From NCBI GenBank assembly GCA_051025295.1, contig JBMGJV010000008.1: DNA of 64,000 nucleotides, one strand, 5' to 3'. Both the position numbers and the translations under genes were made by a program. A model generated the notes under the pieces. That model was given only the letters and a program-made list of their open reading frames with translations. It did no database searches and was not told the origin of the DNA. Positions 50,552-59,402 of the stretch are shown piece by piece. Source of the stretch: KBS-83 sp051025295 (lineage in GTDB: Bacteria > Acidobacteriota > Terriglobia > Terriglobales > Acidobacteriaceae). Each line of letters starts with the position of its first letter. Position 1 is the first letter of the stretch.

Positions 50552-52196
50552 ATGGACATCCTGACCGCCGCAGACATGCGCGCCGCCGACGAGGCCACAG
50601 CCACCCAGCACGGGGTACCGCTGTCCGCCCTGATGGAGAACGCCGGGACCAGCGTGGCGCGGTTCGTGCTCGATGAACTGCCGCATGCCGAGCGTGTCGT
50701 GGTGCTGGCGGGCAAAGGCAACAATGGCGGCGACGGTATGGTTGCCGCGCGCGTTCTGGCTGAGGCGGGCTGCCATGTCGAAGTGCTGCTGCTGGGCCGG
50801 CGCGACGAACAGAAGGGCGAGGCCCGCGCGGCGACGGAGCGGCTCGCCCAGGCCGGTCCTGCGATTCGCGAAGTGATGGAACCAGATGCTCTGAACTCGC
50901 CGGAGATCGAGCGCGTGCTCCGCAATACGGATTGCATCCTCGATGCGGTCGTCGGCACCGGGTTCAAGCCACCGGTGCGTGGCGTTGCACAAGCTCTCGG
51001 GGAATGGCTGGCCGTCCGTCGTGAGGTGCCGGTAGTGAGCCTGGACCTGCCCTCGGGTTGGGACGCGGACAGCCGCGACGAGCAGCAACCGGGCGCGTAC
51101 CGCTCGAACGTGGTCGTGACGTTCACCGCGCCGAAGCTGGCGCACATCTTCGGCCAGCTCACGCACGGTCCGATCGTCGTTGCTGCGATTGGCTCGCCTG
51201 CGGAAGCAGTGCGTTCGAGCACCGGGCTGCGCTGGGCCGGAACCGCGAAGCAGATCACCGAGGTGCCCCGCGACCTGAACAGCAACAAGGGCATGTACGG
51301 CCATGTCGCGGTGATCACCGGGGCGCGCGGCCGTGGGGGGGGCAGCCGCGATGGCCAGCTACGCGGCGCTGCGTGCCGGCGCCGGCCTGGTCACGGCGGC
51401 TGTGCCGGAGTCGATCCTGAATACGGTCGCAGCGATTGCGCCGGAGCTGATGACCGACCCGCTCCAGGAGACGCCGCGCGGGGCAATCGCAGTTTGTAAC
51501 CTCGACGGTGACAACGCCAAGACTCTTCTCGAGAAGAAGACTGTCGTCGCCATCGGGCCGGGGCTGGGGCAGGAGGATGAGGCGCAGCGCTTCGCTCTCC
51601 GGCTGATCGAGCTCTGCGGCGAGCAGAGGTCGCCGATCGCTATGGTGCTGGACGCGGACTGCCTGAATGCGATCGCGCAGCGGAAGTTCAACCTGGATGG
51701 CCGTGGACGCATGCTGGTGCTGACGCCGCATCCGGGCGAGATGGCGCGGCTGGTGGGCCGCACGATTCCGCAGGTGCAGGCGGACCGCGAAGCCATTGCG
51801 CGCGACTACGCCACCACGCACCAGGTCACGCTGGTCCTGAAGGGCTGGCGTACGCTGATCGCGCATCCGGACGGGCGGCTCTCGGTGAACACGACCGGCA
51901 ACCCCGGCCTCGCGAAGGGCGGCAGCGGCGACATCCTGACCGGGATTGTCGCGGCGATGCTTGCGCAGTTTCGGGGTCGAGTGGCGGACGCGGTAGAGGC
52001 TGCGGTGTATCTGCACGGGCTGGCGGCGGACTTCGCCGTGGCAGGGCGGGATGAGCACACGCTGCTGGCGACCGAGGTTTGTGAGCACCTCGACGAGGCA
52101 TTTCGCTTCCGTTCGACAGGGCCAAACGGGCTCACATGGATGCAAGGACTCCCCGGTATGCTGGAGCAGCAGGTGCGGCACCACTCTGGCTGGTGA
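50552..52196 (+). pseudogene. nnr: bifunctional NAD(P)HX epimerase/dehydratase Nnr, frameshifted at G8
   Basis: Two frames encode one enzyme of about 547 residues that repairs hydrated NAD(P)H. The first (50552-51340) is the epimerase part (NnrE): MENAGTSVARFVLDEL, VVVLAGKGNNGGDGMVAARVL and LDLPSGWDAD. The second is the ADP/ATP-dependent dehydratase (NnrD): GGAAAMASYAALRAGAGLVTAAVP, LTPHPGEMARLVG and NTTGNPGLAKGGSGDILTGIV. The join is a run of eight G at 51335-51342; seven would read RGGAAAMAS. Uncorrected, the first frame runs to 51499. tsaE follows 12 nt later, a common gene pairing. Confidence 0.85.
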
Positions 52197-52208
52197 AAAG
52201 AGGACCGA

Positions 52209-52670
52209 ATGAGGGCGACGCTCACCGAATTCGACACGCACAGCAGCGAGGAGACCATCGCGGTTGGCCGCAAGCTGGCTGAGATGCTCGCACCGCCGCA
52301 GTTCCTCATCCTGCGCGGCGATCTCGGCGCCGGCAAAACGACACTTGTGAAGGGAATCGCGGAAGCGCTCAACGCAGCAGACGCGGACGAGGTGAATAGT
52401 CCTACGTTCACGCTGATCCACGAGTACGAGGGCAAGCGCCGGCAGAACGGAACGGAGCGCCCGGTGCGCCTCTATCACCTTGATCTGTATCGCATCGACA
52501 GCGAGCGTCAGCTGCAGTCGCTTGGCCTCGATGAGCTGCAGGGCGATGACAGCATCGTGCTGGTGGAGTGGGGCGAGAAGTTCCCAAGCATCGTGAAGCG
52601 CAGCCAGGGCGAGATCGTAATGAAGGCGCTTGATGGCAATGCGCGTCACATCACGCTCAACCTGAAATGA
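52209..52670 (+). CDS. tsaE: tRNA threonylcarbamoyladenosine biosynthesis ATPase TsaE
   Basis: A 153-residue P-loop ATPase that supports TsaB/TsaD in making t6A on ANN-decoding tRNAs. Walker A is LRGDLGAGKTTLVKG (K43); NSPTFTLIHEY, YHLDLYRI and LVEWGEKF are the family signatures. ATG at 52209 with AAGAGG upstream, 12 nt after nnr, as often seen. Confidence 0.95.
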   Translation: MRATLTEFDTHSSEETIAVGRKLAEMLAPPQFLILRGDLGAGKTTLVKGIAEALNAADADEVNSPTFTLIHEYEGKRRQNGTERPVRLYHLDLYRIDSERQLQSLGLDELQGDDSIVLVEWGEKFPSIVKRSQGEIVMKALDGNARHITLNLK

Positions 52671-52677
52671 GCCCAGC

Positions 52678-53034
52678 TTGCTGCAGCGGCTGATTCCGAA
52701 AGTCTTCTATGACACGCTCGAGGAGGGCTTGGCGCTCTTCGTCGATTGTCTTGGATTTCAGGTCAAGTATCGCGACGCCGATCTCGCCGTAGTCGAAAGA
52801 GATGGCGCCAAGGCGTACATCGTCGCGAGCCCGGAGTACGCTGCCAAGGATCGCCCCGAGATCGGGATCGACACCGACGATATCGAGAGTATCTACGCCG
52901 AAATCAAGGCTCGCTGCCCACAGATGCTGCACCCAAACCTGCGCGTGATTCAGCTTCGCCCGTGGGGTGCACGGGAGTTCGCGGTGCTCGATGCGACGAC
53001 TGTATGCGTTGTCTTCCGGCAGTGGTCGGCTTGA
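52678..53034 (+). CDS. VOC/glyoxalase-bleomycin-resistance-like protein
   Basis: A 118-residue protein with the order of a single VOC module: LIPKVFYDTLEEGLALFVDCLGFQVKYRD, VVERDGAKAYIV, then a helix (DDIESIYAEIKARC) and RPWGAREFAVLDATTVCVVF. The start appears to be TTG 52678 with no evident ribosome-binding site; coupling to tsaE 7 nt upstream is possible. Metal-binding residues are not conserved enough to predict a reaction. Confidence 0.72.
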   Translation: MLQRLIPKVFYDTLEEGLALFVDCLGFQVKYRDADLAVVERDGAKAYIVASPEYAAKDRPEIGIDTDDIESIYAEIKARCPQMLHPNLRVIQLRPWGAREFAVLDATTVCVVFRQWSA

Positions 53035-53055
53035 GGCTGCCGCGCCAGCCGAGGC

Positions 53056-53823
53056 TCAGAACCCCATGATGTTGTAACCGCAGTCGACGTAGGTGACCTC
53101 GCCGGTAATGCCGCTGGCGAGATCAGACGCGAGGAAGAGTGCGGCCGAGCCGACCTCCGCCTGCTTGATGTTGCGGCCGAGCGGGGCGCGCTCTTCGTGG
53201 GACTTCAGCATCTCGCCGAGCCCGCCGATACCGCGAGCCGCGAGGGTCTTGATCGGCCCGGCAGAGATCGCATTCACCCGGATGTTGCGCGGCCCGAGGC
53301 TCGCTGCCAGGTAGCGTACGGTCGCTTCCAGTGCGGCCTTGGCGACGCCCATTACGTTGTAGCGCGGCACGACCTTGGTGGAGCCGTAGTAGGTGAGGGT
53401 GATGATCGAGCCGCCCTCCGTCATCAGGGGAGCCGCGCCGCGCGCGACCGCGATGAGCGAGTAGGCGCTGATGTCGTGCGCAATCCGGAAGCCCTCGCGC
53501 GAGGTCTCGAGGAAGTCGTTTTCGAGCTCCGCGGCGGGTGCAAAGGCCACCGAATGGACCAGAATGTCGAGCTTGGGATGCTTCTCCTTCAGCGTGGCGA
53601 ACAGGCTGTCGATCTCTTCATCCCTGGACACATCGCACTGGTACGCCTCGGCGCCGGGCAAGTCGGCGATCAGGCCCTCGGCCTCCTGGCGCAGCCGCTC
53701 GTTCTGGTAGGTAACGAGCAGTTGTGCGCCGGCTTCGCTCAGCTTCTGCGCGATACCCCAGGCGATGCTGCGCTTGTTAGCGAGCCCGAAGACGATGGCC
53801 TTCCGGCCCTTGAGATCGATCAT
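53056..53823 (-). CDS. fabI: enoyl-ACP reductase (NADH) FabI
   Basis: A 255-residue short-chain dehydrogenase-type enzyme, last step of each fatty-acid elongation cycle and the target of triclosan-type inhibitors. Seen: MIDLKGRKAIVFGLANKRSIAWGIA, CDVSRDEEI, VHSVAFAPAAEL, and the FabI active site Y145/Y155/K162 (TYYGSTKVVPRYNVMGVAK), then NAISAGPIKTLAARGI. The ATG at 53823 has AAAGG 9 nt upstream; a longer in-frame start would add an unrelated extension. It is divergent from the AbrB/Doc module. Confidence 0.96.
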   Translation of the reverse strand: MIDLKGRKAIVFGLANKRSIAWGIAQKLSEAGAQLLVTYQNERLRQEAEGLIADLPGAEAYQCDVSRDEEIDSLFATLKEKHPKLDILVHSVAFAPAAELENDFLETSREGFRIAHDISAYSLIAVARGAAPLMTEGGSIITLTYYGSTKVVPRYNVMGVAKAALEATVRYLAASLGPRNIRVNAISAGPIKTLAARGIGGLGEMLKSHEERAPLGRNIKQAEVGSAALFLASDLASGITGEVTYVDCGYNIMGF

Positions 53824-53888
53824 GCGGCGGTACCTTTCTTTCGTCGCGAGCGGTCTTGCTCGAAAGGCAAGATTAGCAGCGAGAGCTA

Positions 53889-53910
53889 TATAATGATCGT
53901 AATACGGAGG
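53889..53910 (+). promoter_or_regulatory. -10 element and operator-like sequence before abrB-doc
   Basis: A consensus TATAAT lies at 53889-53894 and GGAGG at 53906-53910 just ahead of the antitoxin ATG. TAATGATCGTAATA between them is imperfectly palindromic and may be the antitoxin's binding site. I see no good -35. Confidence 0.5.
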
Positions 53911-53917
53911 TGCAGCG

Positions 53918-54145
53918 ATGGTGGCTTTGAAGATCACAACAGTGGGTTCCTCGGCCGGAGTGATTTTGAACCGCGAAGTGATGGCGCGGCTTGGGGTAAA
54001 GAAAGGCGACACGCTCTTCCTGACCGAAGCGCCGGACGGCAGCTACCGCATCACCCCATACGACCCGGAGTTCGAGCGGCAGATGAAGATCGCGGAAGAG
54101 ATCATGCACGATCGCCGCGAAGTGTTCCGTGCCTTGGCGAAATAG
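53918..54145 (+). CDS. AbrB/MazE-family antitoxin partner of Doc
   Basis: A 75-residue protein with an N-terminal AbrB-type DNA-binding region (MVALKITTVGSSAGVILNREVMARLGVKKGDTL) and an acidic/basic helical tail (FERQMKIAEEIMHDRREVFRALAK) for toxin binding. GGAGG upstream. Its stop (TAG) directly abuts the ATG of doc, the normal order and spacing in toxin-antitoxin operons. Confidence 0.88.
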   Translation: MVALKITTVGSSAGVILNREVMARLGVKKGDTLFLTEAPDGSYRITPYDPEFERQMKIAEEIMHDRREVFRALAK

Positions 54146-54553
54146 ATGACGGAAAGTGACTGGAAATGGGTTTCGATGGCCACGCTGCTGGCTGGGCATG
54201 AGCGCTTGCTCGCTGTGCATGGCGGGTTGCCGGGAGTCCGGGACGCGAACATGCTCGAATCGGCGATGGCACGCCCGCAAAATCTCGCAGCCTACGGCGA
54301 ACCCGATGCGGCAGAGCTTGCGGCTGCCTACGCTTACGGGCTAGTACGCAATCACGGCTTCGCGGACGGGAACAAGCGTTCCGGGTGGCTGGTGGCCGAG
54401 GTCTTCCTGGTAAGGAATGGCTTCCGCTTCATCTGCGACGACGCGACGTTAATCATGCAGGTGGAACGAGTGGCTGCCGGCGCTGTCGATCAAACAAGCC
54501 TCGCGCATTGGATTCGCGATCGCTTGCAGCCCGTCTCGGAGTCAGGTCTCTAG
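54146..54553 (+). CDS. doc: Doc-type (death-on-curing) Fic-fold toxin
   Basis: A 135-residue protein with the Fic/Doc signature HGFADGNKR at 70-78 and flanking segments GLPGVRDANMLESAMARPQ and AAYAYGLVRN. Doc toxins phosphorylate elongation factor EF-Tu and stop translation; the active-site His is present (H70). It is paired with an AbrB-type antitoxin instead of a Phd antitoxin. The 3' end overlaps murI by 12 nt in convergent orientation. Confidence 0.92.
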   Translation: MTESDWKWVSMATLLAGHERLLAVHGGLPGVRDANMLESAMARPQNLAAYGEPDAAELAAAYAYGLVRNHGFADGNKRSGWLVAEVFLVRNGFRFICDDATLIMQVERVAAGAVDQTSLAHWIRDRLQPVSESGL

Positions 54554-55384
54554 ATCCACAAGCGTGACATTCTCCATCTCGCGGCCGAGAAAGCGCGAGC
54601 CCAGGTGTTTGAATTTCGCAACTGAGTCGGTTGCGAAAAACCTCACCTTGGGCAGGCGCGTGGACGGGGTCTCACTCCTGCCGATCGCAAGCCGCAGCCC
54701 GACCTGCTCGGCAGTGACCTGCGCTGAGTCGATGACGCGCACTGGTGATTGGCTGCGCTCGCTCAATGCGGCCTCGATGCCGGCACGCAGCAGCGGATAG
54801 TGCGTGCAGCCGAGCACGAGCGTGTCCGCATCGAATCCGGCGGCCTGACTCTGCGCAAGCAGATCGTCGAGGTAGATGCCGGTCACCTCGCGCGTGACCG
54901 GATGATCGATCCAGCCCTCTTCGACCAGCGGCACGAGCAATGGGCAGGCCTTCTCAATGGCGCGCAGGCCGCGTTCGTGACAAGCCGCCGCATAGGCGTG
55001 GCTCTCGACGGTGGCGGCAGTGGCGATCACCAATACATCGCCGGATTCCGAGCTTTGCAGTGCGGCCGTCGCACCGGTTTCAATGACGCCGATCACCGGC
55101 ACGTCCACCGATGCGCGCAGGGCGTCTAGGGCCAAAGCGCTGGCCGTGTTGCAGGCGATCACGAGCGCCTCTGCCCCATGCGCGACCAGGAACCGCGCGC
55201 TCGAGACGGCGTAGCGAGCCACAGTGGCTTGCGACTTGGACCCGTAGGGCAGCCGCGCGGTGTCGCCGAGGTAGAGGTAGTCGGCGGCGGGATCGTGGTC
55301 GAGCAAGGCGCGCAGCACGGTCAATCCGCCAACGCCCGAGTCGAAGACGCCGATGGTCGGTGTGTGTGCAGGGGACGGGCTCAC
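54542..55384 (-). CDS. murI: glutamate racemase MurI
   Basis: A 280-residue enzyme converting L- to D-glutamate for peptidoglycan. Seen: TIGVFDSGVGGLTVLRAL, YLGDTARLPYGSKS, catalytic cysteines C78 (ACNTAS) and C193 (GCTHYP), and IETGATAAL. The GTG at 55384 has AAGGAG 6 nt upstream; a GTG at 55399, whose GTGA overlaps the GerMN stop, would add five residues and is less likely. Last gene of a four-gene operon with DUF1015, amidase and GerMN. Confidence 0.94.
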   Translation of the reverse strand: MSPSPAHTPTIGVFDSGVGGLTVLRALLDHDPAADYLYLGDTARLPYGSKSQATVARYAVSSARFLVAHGAEALVIACNTASALALDALRASVDVPVIGVIETGATAALQSSESGDVLVIATAATVESHAYAAACHERGLRAIEKACPLLVPLVEEGWIDHPVTREVTGIYLDDLLAQSQAAGFDADTLVLGCTHYPLLRAGIEAALSERSQSPVRVIDSAQVTAEQVGLRLAIGRSETPSTRLPKVRFFATDSVAKFKHLGSRFLGREMENVTLVDLET

Positions 55385-55395
55385 GGGGCTCTCCT

Positions 55396-56016
55396 TCACT
55401 TCGCCAGCACAGCCGTCGGCGGTGGCGCGGCGCTCGATGCGAGGTAGGTGCGGTTCAGGTCGGCGTGGCCGGCCAGCGTGTCGCGCGGGCTGCCGTCGAC
55501 GAGGAACCGGACCTGCGCAATCTCTGGCATGTTCGCATGGAGGGTGCCGATCAGCGAGAGCAGCGTCATCGTCTCCGTCTCAATGCCCGAGGGATGCTGT
55601 TCGAGCAGGCTGCCGCTCAGGTTGACGACGGCGAGCAGACCAGCGGGCACGGAGCCCTCTGGCAGCGGCATGAGAAAGACATCGTCGACGCCGGCGTTCG
55701 CTGCGATGGGATGCGGCGAGCCGGGCTTTGCGTATTCGGCGAGCGCCTGGTTGAGCAGATAGCGGGCACGGCCATGCGGCTCTGTCGGCAGGGCGAGACT
55801 GCGGGGTGTGTTCACCAGCGACCCGTCGCTGTCGTTCGCCAGCATCAGCGTAACCTCGGTCGTGGCGGTGACGCTGGGCGGCGCGAGTGGCGTGTTGACG
55901 GCCGCAGCCTGCAGCTTGTCCGCGGCGCGCTCACGCATGCGGATGAGCGTGACGGCCATGGCGGCGCTCGCGACCAGGAGCAGCCACAACAGGATGCGTT
56001 GCGAGCGGGGAATCAT
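55396..56016 (-). CDS. GerMN-domain membrane-anchored protein
   Basis: A 206-residue protein. One N-terminal membrane helix (about 7-23, ILLWLLLVASAAMAVTLI), then a periplasmic GerMN domain: VNTPRSLALP, GRARYLLNQALAEYAK, then LAVVNLSGSLLEQHPSGIETETMTLLSLIGTLHANMPEIAQVRFLVDGSP. GerMN domains were first seen in sporulation proteins but also occur with amidases in non-sporulating bacteria. It lies between the amidase and murI, so is probably peptidoglycan-related. Confidence 0.85.
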   Translation of the reverse strand: MIPRSQRILLWLLLVASAAMAVTLIRMRERAADKLQAAAVNTPLAPPSVTATTEVTLMLANDSDGSLVNTPRSLALPTEPHGRARYLLNQALAEYAKPGSPHPIAANAGVDDVFLMPLPEGSVPAGLLAVVNLSGSLLEQHPSGIETETMTLLSLIGTLHANMPEIAQVRFLVDGSPRDTLAGHADLNRTYLASSAAPPPTAVLAK

Positions 56017-56053
56017 TGCGCGGCACTCCGCGTCATCGAACTGACGCTTGTCA

Positions 56054-56764
56054 TTACTCAAGACTCCATGTTCGACGCCAGCTTTCGACCGCCGCAGCGA
56101 GGCCGGCCAGGATGCGGTCCTGGTATGCAGCATCGCTGAGCTGCGTCGTTACCGCGCCATTGCGGGTCAGTGGCGCGATCTCGACCGCGGCGGCCGGGCA
56201 GGTCATGTTGTCGAGCGGCTGCATCGCCGTGCGACCGAGCGTGACCGGCACGCCGGCCCTGGTCATCGCGGAATCGATCTCTGCCGACCAGCGCAGCGAA
56301 CGCTCGAGGTAGGCGGCCTGCGCCTGGTCCCACTGCAGGAATGCAGTCGGTGTCGCCGGTGCGAGCGATGAGGTGAAGAGGTGAATGCCGCTGCCGCTGT
56401 CCGATGCGTGCAGGATCAGGCAGGCAGATGGCTTCTGCGCATTGGCAATCGCGGCGCGTTCGGCCGGACGCAGCGTCGCGTCTGTCTCGCGCGTGGTGAT
56501 GATCGCAATGCCGCGCGCTGCCAGCATGGAGCGCAGCCGGATGGACATCGCCAGCGTGAGATCCTTCTCCTGCGCGCCGCCGCCCAGGTGCGCGCCGGTA
56601 TCGGTGCCCCCGTGCGCCGCGTCAATGACAACGACGAACTGCGGCGTCACCCGGGCCGGAGCGTGAGCCGGCAGATTCGGCGTCTGCGCGGACAACGATG
56701 TTGCGCCAAGACCGGAGATCGCGAGGAGAAAAAGGGCCGCTGGTCCGCGGACATTCAGGATCAA
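56054..56764 (-). CDS. N-acetylmuramoyl-L-alanine amidase (Amidase_3 type)
   Basis: A 236-residue exported protein. Signal peptide about 1-26 (AALFLLAISGLGATSLSAQ). Amidase_3 motifs: VVIDAAHGGTDTGA (zinc His), QEKDLTLAMSIRL (Glu), a HAS-type site CLILHASDSGSG, and the C-terminal catalytic Glu in AAAVEIAPLT. It would cleave the bond between MurNAc and the stem peptide. It starts at TTG 56764 with AGAAGG upstream, 12 nt after the DUF1015 stop. Confidence 0.87.
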   Translation of the reverse strand: MILNVRGPAALFLLAISGLGATSLSAQTPNLPAHAPARVTPQFVVVIDAAHGGTDTGAHLGGGAQEKDLTLAMSIRLRSMLAARGIAIITTRETDATLRPAERAAIANAQKPSACLILHASDSGSGIHLFTSSLAPATPTAFLQWDQAQAAYLERSLRWSAEIDSAMTRAGVPVTLGRTAMQPLDNMTCPAAAVEIAPLTRNGAVTTQLSDAAYQDRILAGLAAAVESWRRTWSLE

Positions 56765-56776
56765 GCGCGAGCCTTC

Positions 56777-58114
56777 TCAGTCGAGCGCATAGATGGCGAG
56801 GCCGCTCAGCAGCTTGGGATAGAAGTCGGTGGACTTCTGCGGCATCACCTCGCCGTTGAAGGCGATCTCACGCAGCTCCTCGAGCGTGACCGGGTTGGTG
56901 AGGAAGGCGATCTGTGCGCTGCGGCTGGTGACCATCTGGATCGCTTCGGCGGCCTCGCGCACATACTGCACGTTCTGCTGCTCGCGAACCGACTCCTCAG
57001 AGAGCCCGAGTAACTGGCCCAGCACGAGCGTATGCAACTGGACGATTTCGAGCCGGCGCTGGCGCTCGGAGACAGCGCCCAGTGCGCTCTCGACCGCATC
57101 AGCGTTGGCGACCAGCAGGTGCGCGCCGCCCCCATGCACCGCGACGAACGCAGTTCTCTCCGCGCCGGCCTCAGCGAGCTTTGCCATCAGGACGACGGCA
57201 TCGCTGCTCGGGAGTTCGGTGATGGTGAAGAACGGGGCCGCCTTCTCTAAGAATGCGGTCGCCGAGAACTGTGGCAGGTTCGTCACCACGCGATGCGTGG
57301 GCAGGATCACCACGCCCTCGCTCTCCATGTTCACGAAGGTCATCATCGCCGTGGCTTCGGGGAAGGACGGATGCGGCAGAGTCGTGGCCAGGTCCCGTTC
57401 GCGGGTGTGGTGGACATGCGCCGGTGCGTGCTCGCGGCTGTAGGCCAGCGCCGTCTCGTAGCGGTGATGGCCGTCCGCGATGATCAGTTTGCTGTCCTGC
57501 ATGGACCCGATGACCAGGCGCAGCATGTGTGGATCGGTGATGCGCGCCAACCGGTGCAGCACGCCGAAGTCGTCGGTGAGCTCGACCTCGGGCTGAAACT
57601 TTGCGAACAACATCTTCTCGATGCTGAACGCCGGGTCGGAGTAGAGCATGAAGATCTGGCCAAAGTGGGCGCGCGTGGCACGGAGCAGGTTCAGGCGATC
57701 GCTCTTTGGCCTCGAGAGCGTCTGCTCGTGGCGGAAGACGATGCGGGCGGCGTACTCCTCCAACTGGCCCAGGGCGATGAACCCACGGCGCTCGTGCACC
57801 TTGTCCGGGCGTCCCGGCACGCTGAAACGCTGGCAATAGGCGAAGATCGACGGGTCGTTGTCCGTCTGCAGAATGCCGTTGGCCCGCCATTCGGCGAAGT
57901 CGCGGGCGGCCCGGGTATAGACGTCGTCGACACCGGGCTCATCAAACAGCTCAGGCAGACCGAGGATCAGGCGGACGAGGTTGTGCGGGCTCCGCGCGTA
58001 GTAGACCTGCTGCATCGCGGGGCTGATCTTGTCGTAGGGCTGCGTGACCACGTCTTCCACGCGCACGGCAGTTGGGTTGTAGCGCGTGGCGCGGAAGGGA
58101 AAGATGCGTGCCAT
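56777..58114 (-). CDS. DUF1015 family protein
   Basis: A 445-residue cytoplasmic protein matching DUF1015 (PF06245): IFPFRATRYNPTAVRVEDVVTQPYDKISPAMQQVYYARSPHNLVRLILG at the N-terminus, then RRGFIALGQLEEY, IADGHHRYETALAYSRE, MMTFVNMESEGVVILPTHRVV and a C-terminal MPQKSTDFYPKLLSG. The role is unknown. ATG at 58114 matches the family start; longer frames upstream are random. First gene of the amidase/GerMN/murI operon. Confidence 0.9.
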   Translation of the reverse strand: MARIFPFRATRYNPTAVRVEDVVTQPYDKISPAMQQVYYARSPHNLVRLILGLPELFDEPGVDDVYTRAARDFAEWRANGILQTDNDPSIFAYCQRFSVPGRPDKVHERRGFIALGQLEEYAARIVFRHEQTLSRPKSDRLNLLRATRAHFGQIFMLYSDPAFSIEKMLFAKFQPEVELTDDFGVLHRLARITDPHMLRLVIGSMQDSKLIIADGHHRYETALAYSREHAPAHVHHTRERDLATTLPHPSFPEATAMMTFVNMESEGVVILPTHRVVTNLPQFSATAFLEKAAPFFTITELPSSDAVVLMAKLAEAGAERTAFVAVHGGGAHLLVANADAVESALGAVSERQRRLEIVQLHTLVLGQLLGLSEESVREQQNVQYVREAAEAIQMVTSRSAQIAFLTNPVTLEELREIAFNGEVMPQKSTDFYPKLLSGLAIYALD

Positions 58115-58292
58115 TCGTTTTGGCGATTGTACTAAAGGGCTTACGCGTCGCAGACTGCGCGCTGTGTGCCTTCGTGGGTGCGACGCCGTCCAATCCGGTG
58201 ACATGGTCCTGAGCGGATCAACACGCATCGCGCCGCGGTGCACCGACCGCGTGACAGCGCGTGCTAGCATGTCGCTCACGAAGGATAGCCCC

Positions 58293-59402
58293 ATGGTTCC
58301 CGACTCGATACGCCGGTCCTCCCTACGCCGGTTCTCGATCGGCCGGTCGCTCACCTGCTGGTTGCTCTCCCGGCTCGTGTCTCCGAGCCGAACACGGACC
58401 GCAGCGCCGCTGTTCATGGCGCTTTGCCTGGTCCTGGCAGCAGCCCCGCTGTACGCGCAGGTAGATCCGCTCAACCAGATTCATGTAACGCCCCCGCCAG
58501 CTGAGCCGCCCAAGCCCACGGGGCCGCCGCCAGCCGAAGGCAAGGCCGCGCTGAAGGCCCGGCCCGGCGAGCACATCCGCGTCGACGTAAACCTGGTGCT
58601 GATCCCGATGACCGTGACCGATCCGCTCAACCGGCTCGTGACCGGGCTCGAGCGCAACGAGTTCTTCCTCTATGAGAACAATCAGCTCCAGCAGCTCAAG
58701 AGCTTCTCTGCTGAGGATGCGCCGGTGTCGATCGGCATCATCATGGACCTGAGCGGCAGCATGACCAACAAGGTGGTGCGCGCCCGCGAGTCTGTCATCG
58801 AATTCCTGCGCACGTCCAATCCGCAGGATGAATTCTTCATCATCGGCTTTAACGATCGGCCGGAACTGATTGAGGACTTCACCTCCTCCGTAGACGACGT
58901 GGAGGCGCGCCTGCAGACGGTGCGGGCTGGCAAGCGCACAGCGCTGCTCGATGCCATCTACTACGGCGTGAACAAGATGAAGCAGGCCAAGTACGACCGG
59001 AAGGCGATTCTGATCGTCTCGGACGGTGGCGACAACCGCAGCCGTTACACCGAGGGTGAGCTGCGCAACCTGGTGCGCGAATCCGATACAGAACTGTTTG
59101 CGATCGGCATCTTTGACGCCTATGCGGCGACCGCCGAGGAGCGCAACGGACCGCTGCTGCTGCATGACCTGAGCGAGGAGACCGGCGGCCAGCTCTTCCG
59201 GGTGGACGACATTTCGGACATGACCGATATCGCGACCAAGATCAGCGCGGAGCTGCGCAACCAGTACGTGCTCGGCTACAAACCGTCGGATACGAAGCGC
59301 GACGGTAAATGGCGTAAAGTAAAGGTCAAGCTGGTGCCGCCCCCGGGGTTGCCGCCGCTCACAGTCCATGCCCGAACCGGATACTATGCCCCATCGCAAT
59401 AG
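58293..59402 (+). CDS. exported VWFA-related acidobacterial protein (VWA domain) 1
   Basis: A 369-residue protein. The N-terminus has an export signal (APLFMALCLVLAAAPLYAQ, about 38-56) after an Arg-rich stretch. A Pro-rich linker precedes IRVDVNLVLIPMTVTDPLNRLVTGLERNEFFLYEN and a VWA domain (about 143-350) with the MIDAS triad D152-x-S154-x-S156 and ILIVSDGGDNRS. This matches the VWFA-related acidobacterial family (TIGR03436). Probably periplasmic or surface-exposed and metal-dependent in binding; ligand unknown. ATG at 58293 with AAGGA 7 nt upstream. Confidence 0.9.
   Translation: MVPDSIRRSSLRRFSIGRSLTCWLLSRLVSPSRTRTAAPLFMALCLVLAAAPLYAQVDPLNQIHVTPPPAEPPKPTGPPPAEGKAALKARPGEHIRVDVNLVLIPMTVTDPLNRLVTGLERNEFFLYENNQLQQLKSFSAEDAPVSIGIIMDLSGSMTNKVVRARESVIEFLRTSNPQDEFFIIGFNDRPELIEDFTSSVDDVEARLQTVRAGKRTALLDAIYYGVNKMKQAKYDRKAILIVSDGGDNRSRYTEGELRNLVRESDTELFAIGIFDAYAATAEERNGPLLLHDLSEETGGQLFRVDDISDMTDIATKISAELRNQYVLGYKPSDTKRDGKWRKVKVKLVPPPGLPPLTVHARTGYYAPSQ

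Noticed and set aside
51333..51499. C-terminal tail of the uncorrected first nnr frame as a real protein end
   Set aside because: The tail after the G8 tract is out of frame with the conserved NnrD sequence and has no similarity to any NnrE terminus.
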